This document shows, piece after piece, positions 35,947 through 45,126 of a DNA stretch of 64,000 bases. The stretch is from Catalimonadaceae bacterium JC749 (GTDB lineage Bacteria; Bacteroidota; Bacteroidia; Cytophagales; Cyclobacteriaceae). The position numbers were made by a program, and so were the translations under genes. How positions within the stretch are numbered: the stretch's first letter is position 1; every line of letters starts with the position of its first letter. The notes beneath the pieces are model-generated. The model ran no database searches and had not been told where the DNA came from. It saw only the letters and a list, made by a program, of their open reading frames with translations. The stretch is taken from the NCBI GenBank assembly GCA_021730635.1, contig JAJNNC010000008.1, positions 62,001 to 126,000 on the forward strand, written 5' to 3'.

Positions 35947-36543
35947 ATGGAAACTTATCAAGAAAGAACTCAGCAAAGAAAAATTCATATTTATCTGGAG
36001 TCTAACCCTAATCCTAATTCTCTTAAGTTCGTTTTGAATTTTATGCTGTTTCCGGAGGGTGAAAGTTATGATTTTCCCGATGAAGCCAGCGCTGAAAAGG
36101 CCCCACTGGCGAAGGCTCTTTTTGGACTTCCCCATGTGAAAAGAGTATTTTACATGAGTAACTTTATTACGGTAACCAAGAGTGATGAGGTGGAGTGGGT
36201 AGCTATTCAGGAAGATATCAAACAATTTATCATAAATTATCTAGAAGAAGGAAAGCCTGTGTTGGTCGATGAAGCTTTTACCAATGGCACTACCATTCGG
36301 GATGAAGACAGCGAATCGGTCAAGAAAATCAAGGGAATTCTGGAGGAATATATCCGGCCCGCTGTAGAACAGGACGGAGGCGCTATCAGTTTTCACTCTT
36401 TTCACGATGGCGTAGTCAAGGTATTGCTACAAGGTTCGTGCAGCGGATGTCCCTCTTCTACCATTACGTTAAAAGCTGGGATTGAAAACCTTTTAAAAAC
36501 CATGTTGCCTGAAGTAAAAGCAGTAGAAGCTGAAGGTATTTAA
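35947..36543 (+). CDS. Nfu-type iron-sulfur cluster carrier
   Basis: 198 residues. The ATG at 35947 starts METYQERTQQ; the N-terminal Nfu_N domain has IYLESNPNPNSLKFVLNFML and HVKRVFYMSNFITVTK, and the C-terminal NifU-like domain has VEQDGGAISFHSFHDG and the cluster-binding GSCSGCPSST (CxxC). It delivers [Fe-S] clusters to target proteins in the cytoplasm. A longer frame upstream is rejected because family members begin near this Met. Confidence 0.94.
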   Translation: METYQERTQQRKIHIYLESNPNPNSLKFVLNFMLFPEGESYDFPDEASAEKAPLAKALFGLPHVKRVFYMSNFITVTKSDEVEWVAIQEDIKQFIINYLEEGKPVLVDEAFTNGTTIRDEDSESVKKIKGILEEYIRPAVEQDGGAISFHSFHDGVVKVLLQGSCSGCPSSTITLKAGIENLLKTMLPEVKAVEAEGI

Positions 36544-36590
36544 TCTATTCTCCAAAGGCATGGCATTCTGTAAAATATTAGTCATGCCTT

Positions 36591-36773
36591 TTATCTTACC
36601 AACACATACAGCACAAACAACGCCAGCAAAGGTAAACCATAATAGGTAAGAACCTTTTTCCGGTTTGCCTGATCCAACCACCACAGGGCCAGCCAAGGCC
36701 TGTATAAGCCAAACAATGTCAGGAATAAGAATCCCCATATGAGGCCGTAGAGGGTATTACTTAGAAATTGCAT
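36591..36773 (-). CDS. Small membrane protein of unknown function
   Basis: 60 residues with two membrane helices (LIWGFLFLTLFGLYRPWLAL and YYGLPLLALFVLYVLV) joined by a basic loop LDQANRKKVL. It resembles short hypothetical proteins of other Cytophagales, but I know no function. It sits between nfu and infB; the infB terminator (36788-36816) lies just upstream of its start, so it needs its own promoter or read-through. Confidence 0.55.
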   Translation of the reverse strand: MQFLSNTLYGLIWGFLFLTLFGLYRPWLALWWLDQANRKKVLTYYGLPLLALFVLYVLVR

Positions 36774-36787
36774 GACAGTTTACCAAA

Positions 36788-36816
36788 TAAAAAAGCCCCT
36801 GCATGGGCAGAGGCTT
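36788..36816 (-). terminator. Terminator of rimP-nusA-infB operon
   Basis: On the minus strand AAGCCTCTGC-ccat-GCAGGGGCTT forms a 10-bp stem with one A-G type mismatch, followed by T4-T6. It begins 22 bases after the infB stop. Confidence 0.8.
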
Positions 36817-36838
36817 CTGACATAAACAATTTTATCCT

Positions 36839-39802
36839 TTACAGAGATCTTTTTACTTCTCTTTCTTCAAAACCTTCTATTATATCGCCTACTTTAATGT
36901 CGTTAAAGTTTCTGATGCTCAAACCGCACTCATATCCTGCTTTCACCTCATTGACATCATCTTTTTCACGCTTAAGCTGGTTGATTTCCCCTGTGTAAGC
37001 GACAATACCGTCACGAATTAGCCGGATCTGATTATTTCGCTTGATGCTCCCTTCGGTTACATAACATCCGGCGACAGTACCCACTTTGGAAATTTTGAAC
37101 ACTTTTCTCACTTCCACATTTCCGGTAATCACTTCTTCCACTTTCGGTGCCAGCATACCTTCCATCGCATCTTTCACCTCATTGATAGCATCGTAAATGA
37201 TAGAATATAAGCGTATTTCAATCTCTTCTTTTTCAGCAAGGTTTCTGGCGCTGGGAGAAGGTCTCACCTGGAATCCTACAATGATGGCATCGGAGGCGGA
37301 GGCCAATAGCACATCCGATTCAGAAATCTGTCCTACCGCTTTACTGATAATATTGATCTGCACCTCTTCGGTAGACAACTTAAGGAGCGAATCAGACAGG
37401 GCTTCTACCGAACCATCCACATCGCCTTTTACTATCACATTCAACTCTTTAAAAGAGCCAATGGCTAATCTTCTGCCAATCTCATCCAGTGTGATATGCT
37501 TTTTGGTTCGCAAGCTCTGTTCGCGTTGGATTTGTTCGCGGCGGTTGGCAATTTCCCTGGCTTCCTTGTCAGATTCCATTACATTAAACAGGTCGCCAGC
37601 CTGAGGAGCACCATCCAAACCCAACATCTGCACCGGTGTGGCAGGAATTGCTTCCTTAATACGATTGCCCCGATGGTCTGTCATGGCCTTCACTTTGCCA
37701 TAATGAGCACCTGCCAGAATCACATCGCCTATCCGCAAGGTTCCTCCTTGTACCAGCAGCGTAGTGACATAACCACGACCCCGATCGAGGGTGGCTTCAA
37801 TCACAGTACCCATCGCAGGCTTGTCAGGATTAGCCTTCAATTCCAGCATCTCTGCTTCCAATAATACTTTTTCCAGCAGATCCTCAACGCCCTGCCCGGT
37901 CTTTGCTGAGATTTCCTGGCATTGGTATTTACCTCCCCAGTCTTCTACTAATATATTGATATTAGCCAATTCTTCACGAATTTTGTCCGGATTGGCGTTA
38001 GGCTTGTCTATTTTGTTAATTGCAATAACAATAGGTACGCCTGCTACCTGGGCATGGTTAATTGCTTCTTTGGTTTGGGGCATCACGTTATCATCGGCAG
38101 CTACCACTACAATGACAACGTCTGTCACTTTAGCACCCCGGGCTCTCATGGCCGTAAAGGCTTCGTGACCTGGAGTATCTAAAAACGCAATTCTTTTTCC
38201 ACTATCGGTAGTCACATCATAAGCGCCAATGTGCTGCGTAATACCTCCGGCTTCTCCCTCTGTTACCTTTGCTCTCCTGATATAATCCAGCAATGACGTT
38301 TTTCCATGATCTACGTGCCCCATAATAGTAACGATAGGCGCTCTGGGTTGCAGGTCTTCCTCTTTGTCTTTTTCTGTCTCAACAGACAGTTCCTCTTCCG
38401 CATCGATGAACTCTACATCATAGCCAAATTCGTCGGCAATCACGGTAATGGTTTCAGCATCCAGCCGTTGGTTGATAGACACAAACATACCCAGCGACAT
38501 ACAGGTAGAGATCACTTCATTCACGCTCACATCCATCAGGGAAGCCAAGTCATTGGCAGAGACAAATTCCGTGACTTTCAGCAAGTTGGATTCCTGCTGT
38601 TCCTGGAGCATTTGCTCTTCTCTCTCCCGGCGGTCGCGGCGTTTTTCCTGGCGCATTTTAGCCCCTCTGGAGGCTTTTCCTTTCTTTCCACCACCGCTCA
38701 ACTTCGCCAGTGTTTCCTTAATCTGATCCTGAATTTCTTTTTCAGAAGGCTCTTCTTTTTTCGGCTTAGCCTTTTTGAATTTACTTCTCTTTTCAGGAAT
38801 TCTACTACGTGTACCTCTATCTCCTCCTCCTCTATCCTGGTTTTCATTTTCAGAACGAATACGGCGGCGGCGCTTTCTCTTTTTCTTATTCCCTCCTTCA
38901 TCGGAAGAAGCCACAGGTTTAGCCTTTCTTTTAGGCTCTTCTGGTAAATCTATCTTTCCTAAAACGGTAAGTCCCTTCAACTGATCAGCCCGGGCATTGA
39001 TAACTTCAACTTCTTCTTCCTGTTCTGCCTCAGGCTCCGGCTTTGGAGCAGGAGTAAAGGGTGCTTTTTCACGGGTTTTGGGATCTTTGTCAACTTTTTT
39101 AGGTTCTGCTTTGACTTCTGGCTCCCGTTTAGGTTCTTCTTTTATAACTTCCTTAACTTCTGGTTCTCTTTTAACTTCAGTTTCTTTTTCTCTGACCTCA
39201 GCTGCCACTTTCTTTTCTTCCTTCTGTGGTTCAGGCTCTTTCGGCTCAACCTTGGCTTCTATTTTCTGTTCAGGCTGAACGACAGGCGCTTTGGCTTCCG
39301 GCTTCTCTTCTTTCAAAGGGGCTGCCGGCCGTTTCCGGTTCAGGCTATCCAAATCAATCTTGCCTACCACTTTAATCCCTTGTAGCCTAGGTGCTTCGCC
39401 TGGCGACCGATGTTCTCTTTCCGGCTCTTCTTGAGCAGCAGCCTGCTTTGCCTCTTCTTTCTTATCGACAGGCGAATTTTTCTGTTCTTTGGCAGCCGTC
39501 AGGTTTTTGATAAACAATTCTTCTTCTTCCTGTGTGTCTTTTTCTTCTTTCCTGCGACCTGAATCAATTACCTGATTTTCATAGTGCTTGCTACCAATGG
39601 TGAGGCCAGAGGCTTCCTCTTTGTCTAATGCAGAAGACGCAAATTCCTTGGCAAGCAGATTAAACTGCTCGATAGGGATCTTCGCATTAGGCTTGTTTTC
39701 TACTTCGTAGCCTTTATTCGCAAGATGCTCAGTGATTGTAGAAAGACCTACATTCAACTTTCTTGCTACTTGGCTAAGCCTCATCATTTTTTCCTCTACC
39801 AT
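36839..39802 (-). CDS. infB: Translation initiation factor IF-2
   Basis: 987-residue GTPase that places initiator tRNA on the ribosome. The start at 39802 gives [19 protein letters not shown], the family's usual opening; a longer frame adds 15 unconvincing residues. An IF2-N winged helix is followed by a long Glu/Lys/Pro-rich linker (about 60-400) containing two Bacteroidota-type repeats ([12 protein letters not shown] and [12 protein letters not shown]). The G domain has [20 protein letters not shown] and NKID; domains II-IV end in [11 protein letters not shown]. Third gene of the rimP-nusA-infB operon, 37 bases after nusA. Confidence 0.97.
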   Translation of the reverse strand: MVEEKMMRLSQVARKLNVGLSTITEHLANKGYEVENKPNAKIPIEQFNLLAKEFASSALDKEEASGLTIGSKHYENQVIDSGRRKEEKDTQEEEELFIKNLTAAKEQKNSPVDKKEEAKQAAAQEEPEREHRSPGEAPRLQGIKVVGKIDLDSLNRKRPAAPLKEEKPEAKAPVVQPEQKIEAKVEPKEPEPQKEEKKVAAEVREKETEVKREPEVKEVIKEEPKREPEVKAEPKKVDKDPKTREKAPFTPAPKPEPEAEQEEEVEVINARADQLKGLTVLGKIDLPEEPKRKAKPVASSDEGGNKKKRKRRRRIRSENENQDRGGGDRGTRSRIPEKRSKFKKAKPKKEEPSEKEIQDQIKETLAKLSGGGKKGKASRGAKMRQEKRRDRREREEQMLQEQQESNLLKVTEFVSANDLASLMDVSVNEVISTCMSLGMFVSINQRLDAETITVIADEFGYDVEFIDAEEELSVETEKDKEEDLQPRAPIVTIMGHVDHGKTSLLDYIRRAKVTEGEAGGITQHIGAYDVTTDSGKRIAFLDTPGHEAFTAMRARGAKVTDVVIVVVAADDNVMPQTKEAINHAQVAGVPIVIAINKIDKPNANPDKIREELANINILVEDWGGKYQCQEISAKTGQGVEDLLEKVLLEAEMLELKANPDKPAMGTVIEATLDRGRGYVTTLLVQGGTLRIGDVILAGAHYGKVKAMTDHRGNRIKEAIPATPVQMLGLDGAPQAGDLFNVMESDKEAREIANRREQIQREQSLRTKKHITLDEIGRRLAIGSFKELNVIVKGDVDGSVEALSDSLLKLSTEEVQINIISKAVGQISESDVLLASASDAIIVGFQVRPSPSARNLAEKEEIEIRLYSIIYDAINEVKDAMEGMLAPKVEEVITGNVEVRKVFKISKVGTVAGCYVTEGSIKRNNQIRLIRDGIVAYTGEINQLKREKDDVNEVKAGYECGLSIRNFNDIKVGDIIEGFEEREVKRSL

Positions 39803-39839
39803 ACTCAAATATGAATTATTTTTTACTCTTTTTGAAATT

Positions 39840-41087
39840 TTATTCAAATTCTTGTTTTAAAACCCTAAAAATATCGTCTATGGTTTCTTCTTCTAAATCT
39901 GTTCGGCGTACCAGATCTTCTTTAGAGAGAGAAAGAACACTTTTAGCCGTATCCAGTCCGATACGCTTTAATTCATCTATAATCCAACCTTCTATTTCAT
40001 CTGAAAATTCTTCCAGATCCACATCCTCCTCGTCTTCTATGCCTGCGGTTTCTCTGAAAACATCAATTTCATACCCTACCAGCCGGCTGGCTAATTTGAT
40101 ATTCTGGCCACCTCTTCCGATCGCTAAGGAAACCTGGTCTGGTTTTAGAAAAACGGAAATACGACCTCCGTCAGGATCAGCTTTTATAGAGGAAATTTTG
40201 GCTGGGCTCAGGGCTCTGGAAACAAATAATTCCAGGTTGTCAGTATAATTGATGACATCAATATTTTCGTTCTGTAATTCTCTTACCACGCTATGAATTC
40301 GTGAGCCTTTCATACCTACACAGGCCCCCACCGGATCGATCCGGTCATCGTAAGATTCGACAGCCACTTTCGCTCTTTCGCCCGGCTCCCGGACTGTCCT
40401 ACGGATAGTAATCAAACCATCGTAGACTTCCGGCACTTCCATTTCAAATAATCTTTCTAAAAACTTGGGAGAGGTACGGGAGAGAATAATTCTCGGATTG
40501 CCATTGACCATTTCCACTCGGTGTATGATCGCTCTTACCGAGTCTCCTTTACGAAACTTATCCTTAGAAATCTGCTCTGATCTAGGCAGTATAAGTTCGT
40601 TCCCTTCCCCATCAATCAGCAGTATTTCCCGGCTCAGGATCTGATAAACCTCTCCGGTAATGATTTCTCCTACCAGATCCTTGTATTTATGAAAGAGAAT
40701 ATCTTTTTCAAGATCTTTTACTTTTTGAATCAGAGTTTGTCGTGCGGTCATGACCGCTCTTCTTCCGAAATCCTCCAGTTTGATTTCTTCGGCCACCTCT
40801 TCTCCAATTTCAAAATCAGGCTCAATTTTTCTGGCTTCTGAGAGGCTGATTTTATCATGATCCCAGATATCCTCAGAGTTATCGTCTACAATCTCTCTGA
40901 AACGCCAAATCTCAAGGTCTCCTTTATCGGCATTGATAATAACATCGAAGTTGTCATCCACGCCATATCTTTTCCGAATCATGGTGCGAAACACATCTTC
41001 CAGAATGCGGATCATCGTAGGCCGGTCTATATTTTTGCCCCGGGCAAACTCCGCAAAAGATTCAATTAATGTTGTAGTATCCATCAT
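39840..41087 (-). CDS. nusA: Transcription termination/antitermination factor NusA
   Basis: 415 residues. N-terminal RNA-polymerase-binding domain (1-125), S1 domain (about 130-200, [19 protein letters not shown]), KH1 ([18 protein letters not shown]) and KH2 ([17 protein letters not shown]), then a short helix-hairpin-helix tail ([17 protein letters not shown]). It lacks the duplicated C-terminal acidic repeats of E. coli NusA, as is usual in this phylum. It starts 1 base after the rimP stop. A second Met directly after the first is an equally good start. Confidence 0.97.
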   Translation of the reverse strand: MMDTTTLIESFAEFARGKNIDRPTMIRILEDVFRTMIRKRYGVDDNFDVIINADKGDLEIWRFREIVDDNSEDIWDHDKISLSEARKIEPDFEIGEEVAEEIKLEDFGRRAVMTARQTLIQKVKDLEKDILFHKYKDLVGEIITGEVYQILSREILLIDGEGNELILPRSEQISKDKFRKGDSVRAIIHRVEMVNGNPRIILSRTSPKFLERLFEMEVPEVYDGLITIRRTVREPGERAKVAVESYDDRIDPVGACVGMKGSRIHSVVRELQNENIDVINYTDNLELFVSRALSPAKISSIKADPDGGRISVFLKPDQVSLAIGRGGQNIKLASRLVGYEIDVFRETAGIEDEEDVDLEEFSDEIEGWIIDELKRIGLDTAKSVLSLSKEDLVRRTDLEEETIDDIFRVLKQEFE

Positions 41088-41088
41088 G

Positions 41089-41565
41089 TTATTTAAAGGA
41101 AGCTAAGACGTTAGTTTTTTTTATATCATCGAAAGCTATTGACCTTTCTTTCAATTCCGTTTTCTTTTTTGCTGTTTTCACCTCTTCGTGCACGATAATC
41201 TGCCTTCCCTCAACTTTGATCAGTTTACCTTTTACTAGCTGATTATCCTGTAATAGCACCTTGATATTTCGCCCAATATTTTTTTTGTACTGTCGCTTCA
41301 ACTTCAAAGGTTGATCCAAACCAGGAGAAGAAACTTCCAGGGTATATTGTTCGCTAATCAGATTTTCTTCGTCCAACACACCAGCCAATGTCCGGCTGAT
41401 TTCGGCACATCCCTCAATTGAAACGCCTGCATCACCATCTACATATATCACTATTTTCTGCCCGGCTTTAGGGTGAGAAACCAGCACATCCACTACAAAT
41501 AGTGCAGGATCTTTTTCCTGAACAATTTTATGGGCCAGTGATTCTATATCATGCTTGTCCACCAT
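41089..41565 (-). CDS. rimP: Ribosome maturation factor RimP
   Basis: 158 residues, normal length. N-terminal domain with ALFVVDVLVSHPKAGQKIVI and GCAEISRTLAGVLDEE; the signature YTLEVSSPGLDQPLKLKRQY precedes the C-terminal SH3-like domain (GRNIKVLLQDNQLVKGKL). It assists 30S subunit assembly. First gene of the rimP-nusA-infB operon; its leader contains a terminator-like hairpin (see separate entry). Confidence 0.95.
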   Translation of the reverse strand: MVDKHDIESLAHKIVQEKDPALFVVDVLVSHPKAGQKIVIYVDGDAGVSIEGCAEISRTLAGVLDEENLISEQYTLEVSSPGLDQPLKLKRQYKKNIGRNIKVLLQDNQLVKGKLIKVEGRQIIVHEEVKTAKKKTELKERSIAFDDIKKTNVLASFK

Positions 41566-41583
41566 GTACTGCTACTAAATAAC

Positions 41584-41610
41584 AAAAAAGAGGGGACGAT
41601 TGTCCCCTCT
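41584..41610 (-). terminator. Terminator-like hairpin in the rimP leader
   Basis: On the minus strand AGAGGGGAC-aatc-GTCCCCTCT is a perfect 9-bp stem (41610-41589) followed by T6, only about 19 bases before the rimP ATG at 41565 and downstream of the candidate rimP promoter. It may act as an attenuator for the operon, or as the rmlA terminator for transcripts coming from the right. Confidence 0.75.
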
Positions 41611-41635
41611 GCATAGTTTTCTATACAAATCCCCG

Positions 41636-41665
41636 CAAAGCTAACAAATATTAATACTAAATCAA
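41636..41665 (-). promoter_or_regulatory. Candidate rimP promoter
   Basis: On the minus strand TTG (41665-41663), 19 bases, then TAGCTTTG (41643-41636) match the Bacteroidota consensus exactly. Transcription would begin near 41629, giving a leader of about 65 bases that includes the hairpin. Confidence 0.6.
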
Positions 41666-41875
41666 ATTTGCTATGCTACAAACTATCGACAGAGAAATCT
41701 ATTCTAATCTAAAATCTCAATTAGAATTTATTAGTTGAACACTATATTCTTAAAAGGAATTCCTCATAAGATAATTTTTTAAGTATTAATTTTTGTGAAA
41801 AATTAATAAACGGGCAAAAGGCGGATCAAACTATAAATAACCAGCACTCACCCTGGCAGGCTCTTCATGATGAAT

Positions 41876-42748
41876 TTACACGACGCTAGGGTCAATGAGT
41901 TTCATCAAGTATTCTCCATACCCGCTTTTCAGTTGCTGTTGCGCCAGTTTCTCCACCTGTTCGGCACGGATATATTTCATACGGTAAGCCACTTCTTCGA
42001 TACATCCGATTTTCAATCCCTGCCGGTGCTCAATAACCTGCACAAAATTGCTGGCCTGCATCAGAGAATCAAAGGTGCCCGTATCCAGCCAGGCAGTGCC
42101 CCGGTTCATAATGCTCACCTGCAGTTTGCCCATAGCCAGGTAAGCTTTGTTGACATCGGTAATTTCATATTCTCCCCGGGCGCTGGGCTTCAGGTTGCGG
42201 GCAATATCCACTACCTGATTGTCGTAGAAATACAATCCCGGAATCGCATAATTGGATTTAGGCTGCTTGGGTTTTTCCTCTATTGAAATCACTTTCTGGT
42301 CTTTGTCAAACTCTACGACACCGTAGCGCTGAGGATCATTCACGTGATAAGCATAAACAATACCTCCATCAGGATTTGCATTATTCTGTAATTGTTTATT
42401 CAGGTCGCTGCCATGAAAGATATTATCGCCTAAAATAAGCGCTACTTTATCCTGTCCGATAAACTCGCTTCCAATGGTAAAAGCCTGCGCCAGCCCTTCC
42501 GGTTTTTCCTGCACCGCATAGGTAAAGTGACACCCCAACTGCTGCCCGTCGCCCAGTAATTTTTGAAAAAGGGGCATGTCATGAGGGGTGGAAATGATCA
42601 ATATTTCACGGATCCCTGATATCATCAGAATAGATAAGGGATAGTAGATCATAGGCTTATCATAGACAGGCATTAGTTGTTTACTGACAGCCAGCGTAAG
42701 GGGATGTAAGCGGGTCCCTGAACCTCCGGCCAAGACAATTCCTTTCAT
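41876..42748 (-). CDS. rmlA: Glucose-1-phosphate thymidylyltransferase
   Basis: 290 residues. Nucleotide-binding motif [20 protein letters not shown], then [27 protein letters not shown] and [14 protein letters not shown]. It makes dTDP-glucose, the first step to dTDP-rhamnose and other deoxysugars for surface polysaccharides. The usual partners rmlB, rmlC and rmlD are not in the window. It is transcribed toward the rimP leader and is divergent from ccmB. Confidence 0.96.
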   Translation of the reverse strand: MKGIVLAGGSGTRLHPLTLAVSKQLMPVYDKPMIYYPLSILMISGIREILIISTPHDMPLFQKLLGDGQQLGCHFTYAVQEKPEGLAQAFTIGSEFIGQDKVALILGDNIFHGSDLNKQLQNNANPDGGIVYAYHVNDPQRYGVVEFDKDQKVISIEEKPKQPKSNYAIPGLYFYDNQVVDIARNLKPSARGEYEITDVNKAYLAMGKLQVSIMNRGTAWLDTGTFDSLMQASNFVQVIEHRQGLKIGCIEEVAYRMKYIRAEQVEKLAQQQLKSGYGEYLMKLIDPSVV

Positions 42749-42900
42749 AAGAGCAAAAAGTTAATGATCAATAGAATATATGAACTTTGGGTATTGTAAA
42801 TTCGCACCACGGAATTTCCTGCAATATTAAAAGTCTTCTGATAGAAAAGCTATTGGCTTACAGAATTACAGGCGATTCATGTAAGGTAGTACTGGATTTT

Positions 42901-43569
42901 ATGCTTTTTCGGGAAATTACATTATTGCTAAAAAAAGAAATAATTCTGGAATGGAGACAGCGGTATGCACTCAACGGAATCCTGCTGTATGTAGTCAGTG
43001 CTGTTTTTGTGTGCTATCTTAGTTTTAATCTGCAAAGGGGTTTGCTCAATGTAGTCACCTGGAATGCCCTCTTCTGGATCATCATGCTGTTTGTGGCTTT
43101 CAATGCCATCTCTAAAAGCTTCATCCAGGAAAGATATGGCCGCCTGATATACTACTATACAATTGCCAGCCCCCAAGGAATTATTTTAGCCAAAATACTG
43201 TATAATCTGTTATTGATGTTGCTGCTCTCTGTCGCTTGTTTTGTCTTCTATGCCCTGGTAATGGGTAATCAAGTGCAGAATGGATGGCTGTTTGGTGGCA
43301 ACCTGCTGTTGGGTGCCTGTGGATTTTCAGTGACGTTGACGATGATCTCCGGCATTGCCTCTAAAGCCCATAACAGCAATACTTTGATGGCAATACTAGG
43401 GTTTCCCGTGATGGTGCCTATGCTTTTGATGATTATCAAAGTCTCTAAAAATGCCATCGACGGATTGCCAACGAACGTCAGTTATGATGAAGTGTGGGTT
43501 TTGCTGGCTATCAATGTGATGGTAGGCACTGTTTCTTACATTTTGTTTCCGTTTTTATGGCGAAGCTGA
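42901..43569 (+). CDS. ccmB: Heme exporter membrane subunit CcmB
   Basis: 222 residues, six membrane segments. The ATG at 42901 starts MLFREITLLLKKEIILEWRQ, typical for CcmB; the open frame before it is not family-like. The middle has SFIQERYGRLIYYYTIASPQ and KILYNLLLMLLLSVACFVFY. CcmB forms the ABC-transporter-like membrane part of cytochrome c System I with CcmA and CcmC. No ccmA gene lies beside it. It leads a rightward run of five cytochrome c maturation genes. Confidence 0.92.
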   Translation: MLFREITLLLKKEIILEWRQRYALNGILLYVVSAVFVCYLSFNLQRGLLNVVTWNALFWIIMLFVAFNAISKSFIQERYGRLIYYYTIASPQGIILAKILYNLLLMLLLSVACFVFYALVMGNQVQNGWLFGGNLLLGACGFSVTLTMISGIASKAHNSNTLMAILGFPVMVPMLLMIIKVSKNAIDGLPTNVSYDEVWVLLAINVMVGTVSYILFPFLWRS

Positions 43570-43585
43570 CCTTTGAAAAATATCT

Positions 43586-44377
43586 TTGTTGATAGAAAAA
43601 GAAATACTTTCTGCTGTGAATAAACTCTTTAAAAGAAGCTGGTGGAAAATTCTGGCGATCATCCTGTTAGTATATACGATTGTTGCAGGGCTGCTGGCAC
43701 CAGTCCCCCGCCTTGCCATTTTAAATGAAACCATCCGGGTATTGCATTTCCATGTTCCCATGTGGTTTGGTATGATCATTCTGCTTACTCTCTCTGTGGT
43801 ATATTCTATCAAGTATCTGCGCAACCCCGGCACCCAGCATGATATTTACGCCATTGAATTTGCCAACATAGGTGTTGTGTTTGGTATTCTGGGAATTTTG
43901 AGCGGTGCTTTGTGGGCCAATTACACCTGGGGTTCTCCCTGGAGCAGCGACCCCAAGCAAAATGGCGCTGCCATTGCCCTGCTCATTTATTTTGCTTACT
44001 TTATTTTGCGCAATTCGCTGGAAGATGAGCAGCAACGGGCTAAAATCAGTGCGATTTACAATATTTTTGCTTTTGCCGCCCTGGTTCCCCTGCTTTTTAT
44101 CCTGCCGCGTCTCACCGACTCATTGCACCCGGGCAATGGTGGTAACCCCGGCTTCAACGCCTATGATCTGGATAGCAACTTAAGAATAGTGTTTTATCCT
44201 GCCGTGATAGGCTGGACTTTGCTGGGCGGTTGGTTAGCCAGCCTTAGAATCCGTTTACAAATTATTAAAAACAAATTACATGAGAAGTTGGAAGAGAATT
44301 ATCTTCATGCTAGCCCTTATGCTGCTGCTCAACCTGGGTCTCAACCCCTTGAAAGCTCAGCAGATACCCGAAAATAG
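43586..44377 (+). CDS. ccmC: Heme-handling protein CcmC
   Basis: 263 residues, six membrane helices. The conserved Trp-rich periplasmic loop is present as WGSPWSSDPKQNGAA, with flanking histidines in VLHFHVPMW and DSLHPGNGG likely serving as heme ligands. CcmC loads heme onto CcmE. Start is uncertain: TTG at 43586 or a GTG ten codons later, no ATG fits. The last 33 codons overlap the ccmD-like gene by 98 bases in another frame. Confidence 0.92.
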   Translation: MLIEKEILSAVNKLFKRSWWKILAIILLVYTIVAGLLAPVPRLAILNETIRVLHFHVPMWFGMIILLTLSVVYSIKYLRNPGTQHDIYAIEFANIGVVFGILGILSGALWANYTWGSPWSSDPKQNGAAIALLIYFAYFILRNSLEDEQQRAKISAIYNIFAFAALVPLLFILPRLTDSLHPGNGGNPGFNAYDLDSNLRIVFYPAVIGWTLLGGWLASLRIRLQIIKNKLHEKLEENYLHASPYAAAQPGSQPLESSADTRK

Positions 44378-44543
44378 TCCGGTAACCTCTTCCGTAGAGA
44401 TGGCCGATACCTTCAGACAAGAAGGTAAAATTTATGTGGTGGTAGCCGTGATTCTACTCCTCTTCGGTGGCCTGGTCATCTATACGGTCAGCATTGACAG
44501 AAAGGTCAAACGGTTGGAAAAAGAACTGGAAATACAAGAATAA
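44280..44543 (+). CDS. ccmD: CcmD-like small membrane protein
   Basis: 87 residues. A signal-like segment (MRSWKRIIFMLALMLLLNLG, ending LKAQ) is followed by a membrane helix (GKIYVVVAVILLLFGGLVIY) and a basic, coiled tail (SIDRKVKRLEKELEIQE), the layout of CcmD, which helps CcmABC release CcmE. The ATG lies 98 bases inside ccmC. A later Met (codon 10 or 14) would shorten but not remove the overlap. Confidence 0.75.
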   Translation: MRSWKRIIFMLALMLLLNLGLNPLKAQQIPENSPVTSSVEMADTFRQEGKIYVVVAVILLLFGGLVIYTVSIDRKVKRLEKELEIQE

Positions 44544-44607
44544 AAGTATAGATCCCTGAGGGGAGTCTCCCGGTTGACAAGAAATATGCTTATTTTGTGA
44601 AATTAAA

Positions 44608-44615
44608 TACCTTTG
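44608..44615 (+). promoter_or_regulatory. Candidate -7 box before ccmE
   Basis: TACCTTTG matches TAnnTTTG 63 bases before the ccmE ATG, but no TTG is found 19-21 bases upstream. It could give ccmE and ccsA their own transcript. Confidence 0.3.
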
Positions 44616-44677
44616 GGTTCTGTTTTGCATAAGAAGCAAGTATAATCTCGTAAATCACTGAGCACAGTTTTAACCTT

Positions 44678-45079
44678 ATGAAAAAATCTCATCTATTAGG
44701 AATCCTGATCATTGCCGCTTGTGTGACCATCATTATCACTACTGCGGGAGATGCCAGCTCCTATGTTTCTTTTAAAGAAGCCCATGACATGGCTGCCCAG
44801 GGCCAGGATAAAAAAGTGCATGTGGTAGGCCAGTTAAAGAAAACAGCCAGCGGTGAAATTGTAGGTATTGAGCCCTCTGAAGATAAGCTCTCTTTTTCTT
44901 TTGTGATGGTTGACCAAAACAACCAGGAACAACAGGTTTTTTACAAAGAGCCCATGCCTGCCGATTTTACCCGTTCGGAACAGGTGGTAGTTATAGGAGG
45001 ATATCATCAGGATGTATTTGTTGCCGATCAGATCCTGATGAAGTGTCCTTCCAAATACCAAGAGCAGGAAGTTGGATAA
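44678..45079 (+). CDS. ccmE: Heme chaperone CcmE, Cys variant
   Basis: 133 residues. One N-terminal membrane anchor (HLLGILIIAACVTIIITTAG), then the OB-fold (SSYVSFKEAHDMAAQG ... VHVVGQLKKT). The heme-attachment site of classical CcmE is HxxxY; here the corresponding segment reads ILMKCPSKYQEQ, that is CxxxY, as described for CcmE of Desulfovibrio and archaea. CcmE carries heme from CcmC to the CcmF-type ligase. It lies between ccmD and the ccsA/ccmF gene. Confidence 0.93.
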   Translation: MKKSHLLGILIIAACVTIIITTAGDASSYVSFKEAHDMAAQGQDKKVHVVGQLKKTASGEIVGIEPSEDKLSFSFVMVDQNNQEQQVFYKEPMPADFTRSEQVVVIGGYHQDVFVADQILMKCPSKYQEQEVG

Positions 45080-45126
45080 CAAAAATGATTCAGAAAGAAA
45101 AAAAACACTAAATAGCCTAAACATTC

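Noticed and set aside
38306-38947. 213-codon frame opposite infB
   Set aside because: Antisense shadow of the charged IF-2 linker; composition (Phe/Leu-rich) is the mirror of Lys/Glu codons.
41611-41875. tRNA or small RNA gene before rimP, as seen with metY in enterobacteria
   Set aside because: No cloverleaf-compatible sequence or CCA-end could be found; only the promoter and hairpin are present.
44544-44600. Terminator after ccmD
   Set aside because: The CCCTGAGGGG/TCTCCC stretch does not form a clean stem and lacks a T-run.
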